Positions 1-8,587 of a stretch of 35,030 bases of DNA are shown in pieces. Below the pieces are notes generated by a model. The model had not been told where the DNA came from. It was given only the letters and a program-made list of their open reading frames with translations, and made no database searches. The position numbers and the translations under genes were made by a program. This DNA comes from Deltaproteobacteria bacterium (lineage in GTDB: Bacteria > Myxococcota_A > Polyangia > DRWM01 > JAAZOP01), in assembly GCA_016930215.1 (NCBI GenBank), contig JAFGHH010000307.1:1-35030 (forward strand), in the 5' to 3' direction. Numbering within the stretch: the stretch's first letter is position 1; each line of letters opens with the position of its first letter.

Positions 1-2
1 CG

Positions 3-2063
3 GAGATCGGGCGGATCGGCAAGCTGATCAACGAGATTGCCGCCGACAAGTCGCCGCTGGAGAAGCGGCTCGCGCGTTTCTCGCAGCAGATCCTGTGGGT
101 CTGCCTCGGGCTGTCCGGCACGCTGTTCGCGCTCGGCCTGCTGCGCGGCGGCTTCGACCTCTGGACGCTGCTGCTGCTGGCGGTCTCGCTGGCGGTGGCG
201 GTGATCCCCGAGGGGCTGCCGGCGATCACGACGATCACGCTCGCGCTGGGGATGCAGCGGATGGCCCGGCGCGGCGCGCTGATCCGGTCGCTGCCCGCGG
301 TGGAGACGCTGGGCAGCGCCACGGTGATCTGCACCGACAAGACCGGCACGCTGACGCAGAACGACATGCAGGTCCGGGAGCTGGCGACCTTCCGGCAGGC
401 GTACGGCTTCGTCGAGGGGACGTCGATCGGCGACGGGGTGCTGACGCGCGACGGCCGGCCGGCGCGGGTCGACGACGATGCCGACCTGCGCGAGCTGGTG
501 CGGGCCGCGGTCGTGCCGAACACCGCTTCGGTGCGGGTCGGCGCCGACGGCCGGCTGCACGGCGACGGCGACCCGACCGAGGTGGCGATCGTGATGTGCG
601 GCGCGAACCTCGGGCTGCCGCGGGAATCGATCCTGGCCGATCTGTCCCTGGTGGGCCACAACCCGTTCGATTCCGACCGGCGGCGGATGTCGCTCGTGTT
701 CCAGCACAGCGCGTCCGGCATGATGCAGAGCTTCGTCAAGGGCGGCGTGAACGAGATCCTCGAGCTGTGCTCGACGGTCCTCGACGTCGGCCGGAACCGG
801 CCGCTCCGCGCCGAGGACCGCCGGGAGATCGTCGACCGGGCGGAGGCGATGGCGGGGCGGGCGCTGCGGGTGCTGGCGGTGGCGCACCGGCACGGCGCGC
901 GCGGCGCGGGGGCCGAGGCGGAGGCCGAGCTGGAGTTCCTGGGGCTGATCGGGATGCAGGACCCGCCGCGCCCCGAGGCGATCGCCGCGGTGGCCGAGTG
1001 CCGGGCGGCGGGAATCCGCGTCGTGATGATCACCGGCGACCACGCCGTCACCGCGCGCGCCATCGCCCGGGAGATGGGCTTCTGGGAGGAGGGCGACGAG
1101 GTGCTCACGGGGGTCGAGCTCGAGCAGCTCGACGAGGGGCAGCTCGCCGAGCGGATCGAGCGGGTGCGGATCTTCGCGCGCGTGACGGCCGAGCAGAAGC
1201 TGCTGATCGTGCGGGCCTGGAAGCGCCGCGGCGGCGTGGTGGCGATGACGGGCGACGGCGTCAACGACGCCCCCGCGCTCCGCGAGGCCGACCTCGGCGT
1301 GGCGATGGGCAAGGGCGGCACCGACGTGGCGCGCGAGGCGGCGAAGATGGTGCTGGTGGACAACAACTTCGCGTCGATCGTCGCCGCCGTGGAGGAGGGC
1401 CGGACGATCCTGCGCAACATCCGCAAGTCGATCGTGTTCCTGCTGTCGTCCAACGCGGGCCTGGTCGTCACCGTGTTCTTCTCGTTCTTCTATCCGGAGC
1501 TGCTGGTGCTCACGCCCCTGCAGATCCTGTGGATCAACCTCGTGACCAACGGCGCCCCGGCGCTCGGTCTGGGCGTCGACCCGCCCGAGCCGGGGCAGAT
1601 GGCCCAGCGGCCGCGACCGGTGGGCGCCGGGCTGCTGGACCGGGAGGACCAGTGGTTCATGCTGGCCTTCGGCCTGCTGATCGGCGCCCTCGGCGTGCTG
1701 TTCTACCTCATGCCGTCCTCGATCCTGCCGGACACCGCCACGCGCGAGGGAGCGCGCACGCTGGCCTTCGCCGGCCTGGCGCTGCTGCCGTTGGTCCACG
1801 CCTTCAACTGCCGCGCGCAGCGCGCCAGCCTGTTCTCCGCGGCGCTGCGGCCCAACCGCTTCCTGTGGATCGCCGTTGGTGCGTCGCTCGCCCTCCAACT
1901 CCTGGCCCTGGTCGTCCCGCCGCTGCACGCGGTGTTCCGCGTCGTGCCGCTGTCGCTCCAGGACGGGCTGGTGCTCGCCGCGATCGCGCTGGTCCTGCTG
2001 CCGGTCTGGGAGGCGGCCAAGGCGGTGCTGCGGGCGCGCGACCGGCGGGCCGCCTCAGGGTGA
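3..2063 (+). CDS. P-type cation-transporting ATPase, type II, 5'-truncated
   Basis: The reading frame is open from base 3, so the N-terminus, including the actuator-domain TGES region, lies outside the window. Visible in order are the actuator-to-M3 linker (EIGRIGKLI), M3/M4 with the PEGLP motif, the phosphorylation motif DKTGTLT (Asp at partial residue about 112), the nucleotide-binding domain with KGGVNEIL, the hinge (MITGDHAVTARAI and TGDGVNDAPAL), and the M5-M10 helices. This is the type II layout (Ca2+, or Na+/H+ type pumps) of the inner membrane, which uses ATP to move a cation. Compared with SERCA, M4 keeps the Glu of PEGLP and M5 keeps the Asn (SSNAG). However, the M5 Glu is Leu and the M6 Asp is Asn (NLVTNG), so the transported ion cannot be assumed to be Ca2+. 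The ORF-track start at 195 (inside M4) is not the real start. The 3' end overlaps the convergent apbE by 9 bases. Confidence 0.93.
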   Translation, partial: EIGRIGKLINEIAADKSPLEKRLARFSQQILWVCLGLSGTLFALGLLRGGFDLWTLLLLAVSLAVAVIPEGLPAITTITLALGMQRMARRGALIRSLPAVETLGSATVICTDKTGTLTQNDMQVRELATFRQAYGFVEGTSIGDGVLTRDGRPARVDDDADLRELVRAAVVPNTASVRVGADGRLHGDGDPTEVAIVMCGANLGLPRESILADLSLVGHNPFDSDRRRMSLVFQHSASGMMQSFVKGGVNEILELCSTVLDVGRNRPLRAEDRREIVDRAEAMAGRALRVLAVAHRHGARGAGAEAEAELEFLGLIGMQDPPRPEAIAAVAECRAAGIRVVMITGDHAVTARAIAREMGFWEEGDEVLTGVELEQLDEGQLAERIERVRIFARVTAEQKLLIVRAWKRRGGVVAMTGDGVNDAPALREADLGVAMGKGGTDVAREAAKMVLVDNNFASIVAAVEEGRTILRNIRKSIVFLLSSNAGLVVTVFFSFFYPELLVLTPLQILWINLVTNGAPALGLGVDPPEPGQMAQRPRPVGAGLLDREDQWFMLAFGLLIGALGVLFYLMPSSILPDTATREGARTLAFAGLALLPLVHAFNCRAQRASLFSAALRPNRFLWIAVGASLALQLLALVVPPLHAVFRVVPLSLQDGLVLAAIALVLLPVWEAAKAVLRARDRRAASG

Positions 2064-3188
2064 CGGGTCGAGCGACGCGCGCCGGGCCGCGTCGGGCTCG
2101 AACCGTTCGCGGAGGTCCGGCGTGACGCGGATGCGCAGGCCGTCCGGCGCCGCCGGGTCGCCGACCACCAGCACCGCCCCGGCGTCCGGCGTGCGCGCCA
2201 GGAACGCCCACCCGTCGCGCTCGCCCAGCACCATCACCGCCGTGGCCAGGGCGTCGGCCCGGGCGCCGGTCGGCGCCTGGAGCGTCACGGCGCGCAGGCC
2301 GGACGCGGGCCGGCCGCTGCGCGGGTCGATGATGTGGTTGAAGTGCCGGCCGCCGACGTCGTACCCGCGCTCGTAGTCGCCGGAGGTCACGACGCTGCCG
2401 CCATCGATGGCCAGCGTGCCGAGGAAGCCGTCGGTGCGGCTCGGGTCGCGCACGCCGACCCGGAACGGCTCCGGCTGCGGCCGGTCGTCGTAGGCCGACA
2501 GGTCGCCGCCCAGCTCGACGAGGCCGCGACGGAGGCCGGCGGCGCGCAGGCGCGCGAGCCCGAGGTCCGCGAACCAGCCCTTGGCGATGCCGCCGAGGTC
2601 GAGGGTGGTCGGGGGCTCGAGTCGCACGGTGCCGCCGGAGCGCCCGTCGTCGTCGGCGTGGACCCGCTGCATGCCGACGGAGGCCCGCGCCGCGGCGATC
2701 CGCTCGGCGGTCGGCTCGACGCCGCTGCGGGCGGCCTCCTTCCAGGCCGCGAGGAGCGGGCCGACGGTGGGGTCGAAGGCGCCCCCGGTCTCCGCGGCGC
2801 ATTCCGCGGCCAGCTCGAGCAGCGCGAGCGTGTCGGGGGCGACGGGGACCGCGGCGCCCCCGGCGCCGTTCAGCCGCGAGAGGGTGCTGCCGGCGCGGTG
2901 GACGCTGAGGATCGACTCCTGGCGCTCGAGCTCGACGCGGAACCCGTCGACGGCCGCGGCGAAGGCGACCGGGTCGGCGTCCCAGGCGCGGACGTGGATC
3001 GGGATCCCGCCCATCGCGAGAAATCCGGCCTCGAGCTTGGGGGCGCGCGCGGGCGTCCCGGCGTCGCGCCGGCAGGCGGTGCCGGCGGCCAGGGCGAGAA
3101 GGGCCAGGAGCAGGACGGTCGGGGCGCGGGCCGGTCGTGGGGGTCGGCGGGTCGTGCGGCACCCGCCGGTGCGTCCGCGGTGGTCCAC
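2055..3188 (-). CDS. apbE: FAD:protein FMN transferase (ApbE family lipoprotein)
   Basis: This enzyme transfers FMN from FAD to a Thr of exported or membrane proteins. In Rnf and Nqr complexes the targets are RnfG/NqrC and RnfD/NqrB. ApbE landmarks are visible: ETGGAFDPTVGPL, the glycine-rich TLDLGGIAKGW, VELGGDLSAY, and HIIDPRSGRP near the active site, followed by the Ala-rich ADALATAVMVLG region. The N-terminus has a hydrophobic leader ending LAAGTACRR, a plausible but imperfect lipobox, so I expect an envelope-facing lipoprotein. The GTG start at 3188 lies 4 bases after the rnfA stop. It has no strong Shine-Dalgarno sequence, which suggests translational coupling as the last gene of the rnf operon. 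Its length of 377 residues is usual. Its function is well supported by the flavinylation sites in the neighbouring RnfD and RnfG. Confidence 0.93.
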   Translation of the reverse strand: MDHRGRTGGCRTTRRPPRPARAPTVLLLALLALAAGTACRRDAGTPARAPKLEAGFLAMGGIPIHVRAWDADPVAFAAAVDGFRVELERQESILSVHRAGSTLSRLNGAGGAAVPVAPDTLALLELAAECAAETGGAFDPTVGPLLAAWKEAARSGVEPTAERIAAARASVGMQRVHADDDGRSGGTVRLEPPTTLDLGGIAKGWFADLGLARLRAAGLRRGLVELGGDLSAYDDRPQPEPFRVGVRDPSRTDGFLGTLAIDGGSVVTSGDYERGYDVGGRHFNHIIDPRSGRPASGLRAVTLQAPTGARADALATAVMVLGERDGWAFLARTPDAGAVLVVGDPAAPDGLRIRVTPDLRERFEPDAARRASLDPSP

Positions 3189-3192
3189 GGCG

Positions 3193-3795
3193 TCAGGTGC
3201 CCAGGCCTGCGAAGCCCATGAAGGCCATCGCCAGGATGCCGGCGGTGATCAGGCCGATCGGGACCCCGGCCAGGCCGCGCGGGACGTTGCGCATCGCGAG
3301 CCGCTCGCGGACGCCGGCGAACAGGATCAGCGCCAGGGCGAAGCCGGTGGCGGAGGCGGCGGAGAACACGATGTCCTCCACGTACGTCAGCTTCTGCTGC
3401 ACGCTGAGGATCGCGATGCCGAGGATCGCGCAGTTGGTGGTGATCAGGGGCAGGTAGATGCCGAGGGCCTGGTACAGGCCCGGGGCCGTCTTCTTGAGCA
3501 CGATCTCGACCAGCTGCACGAGCGAGGCGATGACGAGGATGAAGACGATGGTTCGCAGGTATGACAGATCGATGCCGGGGCCGAGGGCGCCGGGGTCGAG
3601 GACGTACTCTTGCAGGGGCCAGGTGATGGCGCCGCACAGCGTCATGACGAAGATCACGGCGAGGCCCATGCCGAGGGCGGTGTCCTGGCGCTTGGAGACG
3701 CCGAGGTACGGGCAGATCCCGAGGAACCGCGAGAAGATCACGTTGTTGACGAGGATCGCCCCGAGGATCAGGGAGAAGATCGAGCCCTCAGACAC
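3193..3795 (-). CDS. rnfA: Rnf complex subunit RnfA
   Basis: This is a 200-residue polytopic inner-membrane subunit of the Rnf ion-translocating ferredoxin:NAD+ oxidoreductase. The N-terminal stretch LVNNVIFSRFLGICPYLG is the RnfA/NqrE signature. About six membrane helices follow, with the second conserved block LITTNCAILG in the middle. RnfA and RnfE are paralogues that pack as a pseudo-symmetric pair; the Cys in the two half-helices are known in the family to bind an iron cluster between RnfA and RnfE (here ICPY and TNCA). The start is GTG at 3795, overlapping the rnfE stop by 8 bases, so translation is probably coupled. It is followed directly by apbE. Confidence 0.96.
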   Translation of the reverse strand: MSEGSIFSLILGAILVNNVIFSRFLGICPYLGVSKRQDTALGMGLAVIFVMTLCGAITWPLQEYVLDPGALGPGIDLSYLRTIVFILVIASLVQLVEIVLKKTAPGLYQALGIYLPLITTNCAILGIAILSVQQKLTYVEDIVFSAASATGFALALILFAGVRERLAMRNVPRGLAGVPIGLITAGILAMAFMGFAGLGT

Positions 3796-4390
3796 GGCGC
3801 TTCCTCCTCAGGTCCAGCTCGTTCATGAGCCACAGCATGCAGCCCAGGGACATGAAGGCCCCCGGCGGCAGGATGAAGATCAGCACGCGCGGCACGTCGG
3901 CGGCGAACAGCGGCATGCCGAAGATCGAGCCGCTGCCGAGCACCTCGCGCACGCTGCCCAGCACGAACAGTGCGAGGGTGAAGCCGAGTCCCATCCCGAG
4001 CCCGTCGATGATGCTCGAGCCGATGCCGTTCTTGGAGGCGAAGGCCTCGGCGCGGCCGAGGATGATGCAGTTGACGACGATCAGCGGGATGAACACGCCG
4101 AGGCTCTTGGAGAGCGCGGGGAAGTAGCCCTGGAGCACCAGGTCGACCACGGTGACGAAGGTCGCGATCACCACGATGAACACCGGGATCCGCATCTGGC
4201 CCGGCACGACCTTGCGGATGCTCGAGATGACGGTGTTCGACCCGAGCAGCACGAAGGTGGTGGCGGCGCCCATGCCGAGGGCGTCGATCGCGGAGGTGGT
4301 GACCGCGAGGGTGGGGCAGAAGCCGAGCAGGATGCGCAGGACGGGGTTCTCGCGCCACAGCCCCTTGGTGAAGTTCTGCAGCTGGCTCAT
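3788..4390 (-). CDS. rnfE: Rnf complex subunit RnfE
   Basis: This is a 200-residue integral membrane subunit of Rnf. It begins MSQLQNFTKGLWRENPVL, followed by the conserved LGFCPTLAVTT block and later IPLIVVNCIILGRAEAFA, the two RnfE/NqrD hallmarks carrying the Cys that pair with those of RnfA. About six hydrophobic helices are visible, and the C-terminus is basic (LRRKRRV). I chose the ATG at 4390, which overlaps the rnfG stop as ATGA. The longer ORF starting at 4816 merely runs through rnfG in another frame and should be ignored. It belongs to the rseC-rnfBCDGEA-apbE operon. Confidence 0.96.
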   Translation of the reverse strand: MSQLQNFTKGLWRENPVLRILLGFCPTLAVTTSAIDALGMGAATTFVLLGSNTVISSIRKVVPGQMRIPVFIVVIATFVTVVDLVLQGYFPALSKSLGVFIPLIVVNCIILGRAEAFASKNGIGSSIIDGLGMGLGFTLALFVLGSVREVLGSGSIFGMPLFAADVPRVLIFILPPGAFMSLGCMLWLMNELDLRRKRRV

Positions 4391-5181
4391 GGCGTTCCTC
4401 CGGTCGCCTCGCCGTCGCAGGTCCGGTCGCGCAGCAGCGTCAGCGCCTCCTCGATCGCGCCGGCGACCGCGCGGGAGCTGATCGTCGAGGCGGTGATCGC
4501 ATCGACCTGGCCGCCGTCCTTCCGGACGCGGAAGTCGAACGCGCCGAGCCGCTTGCCGGCGAACTGCAGGATGAACGGCCGGTCGGCCGCGGCGACCGCG
4601 GCGGCGTTCTTCCAGTCCCGGTGCCCCTCGACGATCTTGGCGCCCAGCCCCGGCGTCTCCTGCTGTGACAGGACGTAGGTGCCGGTGACCGCGTAGTCGG
4701 CCGAGCAGCCGATCAGCAGGTCGATCCGCGGGCCGTAGCCCGCGGTGGTGTACGTCTCCAGGGCGTAGCCGACGGGACGGCCGTCGCGCAGCGCGGTGTA
4801 CATCGTGCGTCGGCACGCGTCGCCGAGCGGGGCGCCGTCCGGGTCCGCGCAGCGGCCGGTGTCGAGGATGGCGTTGTCGAAATCCGGCAGGATGTTGGCC
4901 AGCGCGGCAATCTTCTCGGGCAGCTTGGCCGCATCGATCCGCGGCTTGGCCTGCCGGTAGACGAAGCCGAGCAGCGCGCCGGAGAGCAGCGTGAACAGCG
5001 CGACCGTCAGCACCATCTTGATCCCCTCGGCGACGCTGCCGGACTCCGGGATCTTCTCGGCCGGCCGGTCGGCCGGTGGCGCCGCCTCGACGGACGGCTG
5101 AGGCGGCGCTTCGGCCGGCGGCGGTGCGGCCACCGCGGCGGCGGGCGCTTCGGCCGGGGCCTTCGGGTCTTCGGTGCTCAT
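4387..5181 (-). CDS. rnfG: Rnf complex subunit RnfG (FMN-binding, covalent flavin)
   Basis: This is a 264-residue subunit with one N-terminal membrane anchor (about residues 55-75, MVLTVALFTLLSGALLGFVY) and a periplasmic FMN-binding domain. The flavinylation region near the C-terminus reads DAITASTISS, matching the (S/T)xxT site where ApbE attaches FMN in RnfG/NqrC. The family block GYGPRIDLLIG and the QQETPGLGAKI segment are both present. An Ala/Pro-rich extension of about 45 residues precedes the anchor and is longer than in the gamma-proteobacterial protein. The start is ATG 5181, overlapping the rnfD stop as ATGA. The 1043-residue ORF of the track joins unrelated antisense-like frame sequence to this gene and is wrong upstream of 5181. 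Confidence 0.95.
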   Translation of the reverse strand: MSTEDPKAPAEAPAAAVAAPPPAEAPPQPSVEAAPPADRPAEKIPESGSVAEGIKMVLTVALFTLLSGALLGFVYRQAKPRIDAAKLPEKIAALANILPDFDNAILDTGRCADPDGAPLGDACRRTMYTALRDGRPVGYALETYTTAGYGPRIDLLIGCSADYAVTGTYVLSQQETPGLGAKIVEGHRDWKNAAAVAAADRPFILQFAGKRLGAFDFRVRKDGGQVDAITASTISSRAVAGAIEEALTLLRDRTCDGEATGGTP

Positions 5182-6308
5182 GCGGCGGCCCTCCTCGTCT
5201 CGCCGAACTTGCGGCCCTTGGTGTAGCGGTCGATCAGCGGCACCAGGGCGTTCATGATCAGGATCGAGAACGCCACGCCTTCGGGGTAGCCGCCCCAGAG
5301 GCGGATCACCGCCGTGATCAGCCCGCAGCCGGCGCCGAAGACCAGCATCCCGGTCCGACTGACCGGGGACGTGACCATGTCGGTGGCCATGAAGCAGGCC
5401 CCCAGGATCAGGCCTCCGCTCAGGAGGTAGACCAGGGGCTCGGCGTAGAGCTCGGGGTGGACCGCCCAGGCGATGCCGGTCACGACGGCGGTCGTGCCGA
5501 GGAAGCTGAGCGGGATGTGCCAGGTGATGATGCGGCGCCACAGCAGCAGCGCGGCCCCGAGCAGCAGGGCGAGGGCGGAGGTCTCGCCGAGCGCACCGCC
5601 GGTGCGGCCGAGGAACAGGTCGGCCACCGGGTAGCGCTCGGCGACCTCGGCGCGGATCGCCTCGACCTTCGCCGGGTCGGCCTGGGCGCGCACGGCGTCC
5701 TTCAGCCGGCCGAGCGGGGTGGCGTAGGTCTGGCCGTCGAACTCGGCCAGGTCCAACTCGAGCCGCTCGGCGGACGACTGCGTGAACGAATCGACCGGCG
5801 AGATGTAGACGGCCATCTGCGTCGGGAACGAGATCACCAGGAAGATCCGGGCGACGAGCGCCGGGTTGAACGGGTTGTGGCCCAGGCCGCCGAAGACGTG
5901 CTTGCCCAGGCCCATCGCGACGAAGGCGCCGACGAGGACGATCCACCAGGGGGCGGTGGCGGGGAGATTGAATGCCAGCAGCACGCCCGCGACGATCGCG
6001 CTGCCGTCGAACGCCAGGTGGCGGACCTCGTCCCAGGCCAACCCGCGGGCCTTGAGCATCAGCGCCTCGAAGCCGACGCAGGCCGCGACGGTCAGCCCGA
6101 TCACGAGCAGCGCGTCGTAGCCGAACAGCCAGACCGCGGCGGCGGCGGCGGGCAGCAGGGCCAGCCACACGGTGTGCATGATCCGCGGCACGCTCTCCGG
6201 CGTGCCGACGTGGGGCGAGCTGGTGACCAGCAGCCGGTGCTCGGCGGGCGCGGCGGACTTGGCCGGGGCCGGCGCCGCTTCCGTCGTGGGGGTCGTGGGT
6301 TCCGCCAT
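5178..6308 (-). CDS. rnfD: Rnf complex subunit RnfD (covalent flavin)
   Basis: This is a 376-residue polytopic subunit of the NqrB/RnfD family. Typical blocks are HVGTPESVPRIMHTVW at the N-terminus, KHVFGGLGHNPFNPALVAR in the first half, and CFMATDMVTSPVSRTGM near the end. The loop DGQTYATPLG corresponds to the SGATPL-type site where FMN is esterified to Thr by ApbE. About nine or ten hydrophobic helices are seen. The first 27 residues are Ala/Pro/Thr-rich and look unstructured, like the extension of the RnfG next to it. The start is ATG 6308, 6 bases after the rnfC stop. Within Rnf this subunit passes electrons across the membrane and is part of the ion-pumping module. Confidence 0.96.
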   Translation of the reverse strand: MAEPTTPTTEAAPAPAKSAAPAEHRLLVTSSPHVGTPESVPRIMHTVWLALLPAAAAAVWLFGYDALLVIGLTVAACVGFEALMLKARGLAWDEVRHLAFDGSAIVAGVLLAFNLPATAPWWIVLVGAFVAMGLGKHVFGGLGHNPFNPALVARIFLVISFPTQMAVYISPVDSFTQSSAERLELDLAEFDGQTYATPLGRLKDAVRAQADPAKVEAIRAEVAERYPVADLFLGRTGGALGETSALALLLGAALLLWRRIITWHIPLSFLGTTAVVTGIAWAVHPELYAEPLVYLLSGGLILGACFMATDMVTSPVSRTGMLVFGAGCGLITAVIRLWGGYPEGVAFSILIMNALVPLIDRYTKGRKFGETRRAAA

Positions 6309-6314
6309 CGCGCG

Positions 6315-7634
6315 CTATCCCTTCTTCTGCAGCCGCCGGAACTCGCTCTTGCCGAGCCGAAGCAGGTGGACCAGCCGCCGGTGGGCGGGGCAGGTGAACT
6401 GGCACGAGCCGCACTCGACGCAGTCCAACGCGTCCGCGAACCCGGCGTACTGGCCGTGCTCGGCCTGGTCGCCCAGGTCGCACGGCACGAGTCCTTGGGG
6501 GCAGGCGGCGACGCAGCGACCGCAGCGGATGCACGGGAACTCGCGGACCGCGGCGGCCTCCTCCCGGTCGAAGAACAGGATCCCGGAGGTCGACTTGACG
6601 ATCGGCACGTCCTCGAACCGCAGCGCCTTGCCCATCATCGGGCCGCCGAAGATCAGCTTGCGCAGGTCGTCGGCGGCGCCGCCGCAGAAGGCGACCAGGT
6701 CGGACAGCGGGGTGCCGATGCGGACCCGCAGGTTCTTCGGCTCCCGGATCGCGCGACCCGAGACGGTCAGCACCCGCTCGACCAGCGGCTTGTGCCGCGC
6801 CACCGCCTCGAAGGCGGCGAACGCGGTGCCGACGTTCTGCACCACGCAGCCGACGTGCATCGGGAGCTTGCCCGGCGGCACCTCGCGGCCCGTGAGCGAC
6901 TTGATCAGCTGCTTCTCCGCGCCCTGCGGATACCGGGTCCGGCAGACCGCCACCTCGACCCCCAGCGTGCCGGCGAGGGCCTGCCGCATCGTCGCCGCGG
7001 CGTCCGGCTTGTTGTCCTCGATCCCCACGTAGGCCCGGTCGACCTTCAGCACCGCCATCAGGATCTGCAGCCCGAGAGCGATCTCGGGGGCGCGCTCGAG
7101 CATCAGGCGATGGTCGGCGGTGAGGTACGGCTCGCACTCCGCCCCGTTGAGGATCAGGGTATCGACCTTCACGTCCTTGGGCGGCTTGAGCTTGACGTGC
7201 GTGGGGAACGCGGCGCCGCCCATGCCGACCAGACCGGCGTCGGTCAACGCGGGGAGGAAGTCGTCGGGCCTGGTGAAATCGACCTCGCGGCTCTCGAGGT
7301 CGATCCCCTCGACCCATTCGTCCTTGCCGTCCGACTCGATCTCGACGCTCAGGATGCGGGCCCCGACGGCGGTGGGGTAGAGGTCGACCTTCTTGACGGT
7401 GCCGGAGATGGAGGCATGGACGGGGGTGGAGACGAAGCCCTTGGGCTCGCCGATGCGCTGGCCGGCCTTGACCGCGTCCTTCGGCTTGACCGTCGGCTCG
7501 GCGGGGGCGCCGAGGCACTGGGCCATCGGGATCACGACGCGCTTGGGGAGCGGCAGCGTCTCGATCGGCTTGCGCTCCGTCAGTTGCTTGTGCTCGGGAG
7601 GGTGAACGCCGCCCCGTTTGAACGTCCGGACCAT
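6315..7634 (-). CDS. rnfC: Rnf complex subunit RnfC (NADH/FMN and 4Fe-4S)
   Basis: This 439-residue protein is the peripheral Rnf subunit that binds FMN and NAD(H). It starts with the standard MVRTFKRGGVHPPEHK. A NuoF-like Rossmann region follows, with the Gly-rich AGLVGMGGAAFPTHVK and ILNGAECEPYLTADHR (flavin and NADH binding). A SLBB-type segment comes next. Two ferredoxin-like 4Fe-4S motifs end the protein: CIRCGRCVAACPQGLVPC and CVECGSCQFTCPAHRRL. The length matches short RnfC without the repeat-rich C-terminal extension of enterobacteria. The true ATG is at 7634; the 652-residue ORF upstream to 8273 is read-through in the frame opposite rnfB. It is 59 bases downstream of rnfB. Confidence 0.96.
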   Translation of the reverse strand: MVRTFKRGGVHPPEHKQLTERKPIETLPLPKRVVIPMAQCLGAPAEPTVKPKDAVKAGQRIGEPKGFVSTPVHASISGTVKKVDLYPTAVGARILSVEIESDGKDEWVEGIDLESREVDFTRPDDFLPALTDAGLVGMGGAAFPTHVKLKPPKDVKVDTLILNGAECEPYLTADHRLMLERAPEIALGLQILMAVLKVDRAYVGIEDNKPDAAATMRQALAGTLGVEVAVCRTRYPQGAEKQLIKSLTGREVPPGKLPMHVGCVVQNVGTAFAAFEAVARHKPLVERVLTVSGRAIREPKNLRVRIGTPLSDLVAFCGGAADDLRKLIFGGPMMGKALRFEDVPIVKSTSGILFFDREEAAAVREFPCIRCGRCVAACPQGLVPCDLGDQAEHGQYAGFADALDCVECGSCQFTCPAHRRLVHLLRLGKSEFRRLQKKG

Positions 7635-7693
7635 CCGTGTTCCGCTCCGTTGCGCGGCCCCGCGGCCGGGGTCGTCGCCGTCGTGTGCTGCCG

Positions 7694-8587
7694 TCACGCC
7701 CCGGCCGCGGGCGGTGCGGCCGCCGCGGTCGACTCCGCCGCCGGTTTCTTCTCCTTGGGCGGCGGATGGGCCTTGGCGTGGGCCTCGCCGACGAGGCCCA
7801 CCTCTTCGATCACCTTCTGCGGACACGTGCCGACGCACGCGCCGCACGCGGTGCACTTGTCGTGGTCGACGCGCGCCAGGTTGCGGTCGAACTGGATCGC
7901 GTCGAAGGCGCAGGCCTTGACGCAGCGCTTGCAGCCGATGCAGCCGACCTTGCAGTACTTGCGCACCGCCGCGCCGGCGTCGTGCGAGACGCAGGCCACG
8001 TACACGCGGACGTCGCGCGGGGCCATGCGGATGATCCCGCGCGGGCAGGCCTGGACGCACGCGCCGTCGCCGATGCACCTCTCGGGGAGCACGACGGCGA
8101 CCCCGTCCCGGATCACGATCGCGTCGTAGCTGCAGGCCTTGACGCACGAGCCGAGCCCGACGCAGCCGTAGGGGCAGACCTTGGTCGCGCCGTCGACGAG
8201 CGTGGCGGCCCGGCAGTCGGACAGTCCCTGGTATTCGCCGGCGAAGTTCGCCACGCCGCGCGAGCCGCGGCACATCACGACCGCCACCGGCGGGTCGCGC
8301 CCCTCGACCGCCATCCCGAGCAGCGAGCCGACCTTGGCGGCCGTGTCCTTGCCGCCGGGCGGACAGAACATCTTCTCGTCGCGGGTGGCGACGATCTTGG
8401 TCGCGAAGTCGTGGCAGCCCGCGAAGCCGCAGGCGCCGCAGTTGGCGTTCGGCAGCGCCGCCTCCACGGCCGCGACCAGCGGGTCCTCGTAGACCGCGAA
8501 CTTGCGCGCCGCCACCAGCAGCACCACCGCCAGCAGGCCGCCCAGGCCGCCCAGCACCGCGGCGGGAATCAACACCGCTTCAAGCAC
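7694..8587 (-). CDS. rnfB: Rnf complex subunit RnfB (multi-cluster ferredoxin)
   Basis: This 297-residue protein is the ferredoxin-accepting subunit of Rnf. It has one N-terminal membrane helix (LIPAAVLGGLGGLLAVVLLV). The 4Fe-4S (DUF) domain follows with NCGACGFAGC, its fourth Cys being in KMFCPPGG. After it come at least four Cys motifs: CPYGCVGLGSCVKAC, CIGDGACVQACP, CIGCKRCVKAC and CTACGACVGTCP. I count 23 Cys, more than the short E. coli RnfB (three cluster motifs) needs; long RnfB of Bacteroidetes and clostridia are similar. The C-terminus is Ala/Pro/Lys-rich. The GTG at 8587 (encoding VLEAVLIP in frame) overlaps the end of rseC by 8 bases and is preferred over the arginine-rich extension to 8641. 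Confidence 0.94.
   Translation of the reverse strand: MLEAVLIPAAVLGGLGGLLAVVLLVAARKFAVYEDPLVAAVEAALPNANCGACGFAGCHDFATKIVATRDEKMFCPPGGKDTAAKVGSLLGMAVEGRDPPVAVVMCRGSRGVANFAGEYQGLSDCRAATLVDGATKVCPYGCVGLGSCVKACSYDAIVIRDGVAVVLPERCIGDGACVQACPRGIIRMAPRDVRVYVACVSHDAGAAVRKYCKVGCIGCKRCVKACAFDAIQFDRNLARVDHDKCTACGACVGTCPQKVIEEVGLVGEAHAKAHPPPKEKKPAAESTAAAAPPAAGA

Noticed and set aside
95-2125. 676-residue plus-strand ORF in the second frame over the ATPase
   Set aside because: It is a shadow frame; the ATPase motifs are all in the frame ending at 2063.
4387-7518. 1043-residue minus-strand ORF read as one large protein
   Set aside because: Only the last 264 residues (RnfG) are real. The upstream part is the wrong frame of rnfC and rnfD.
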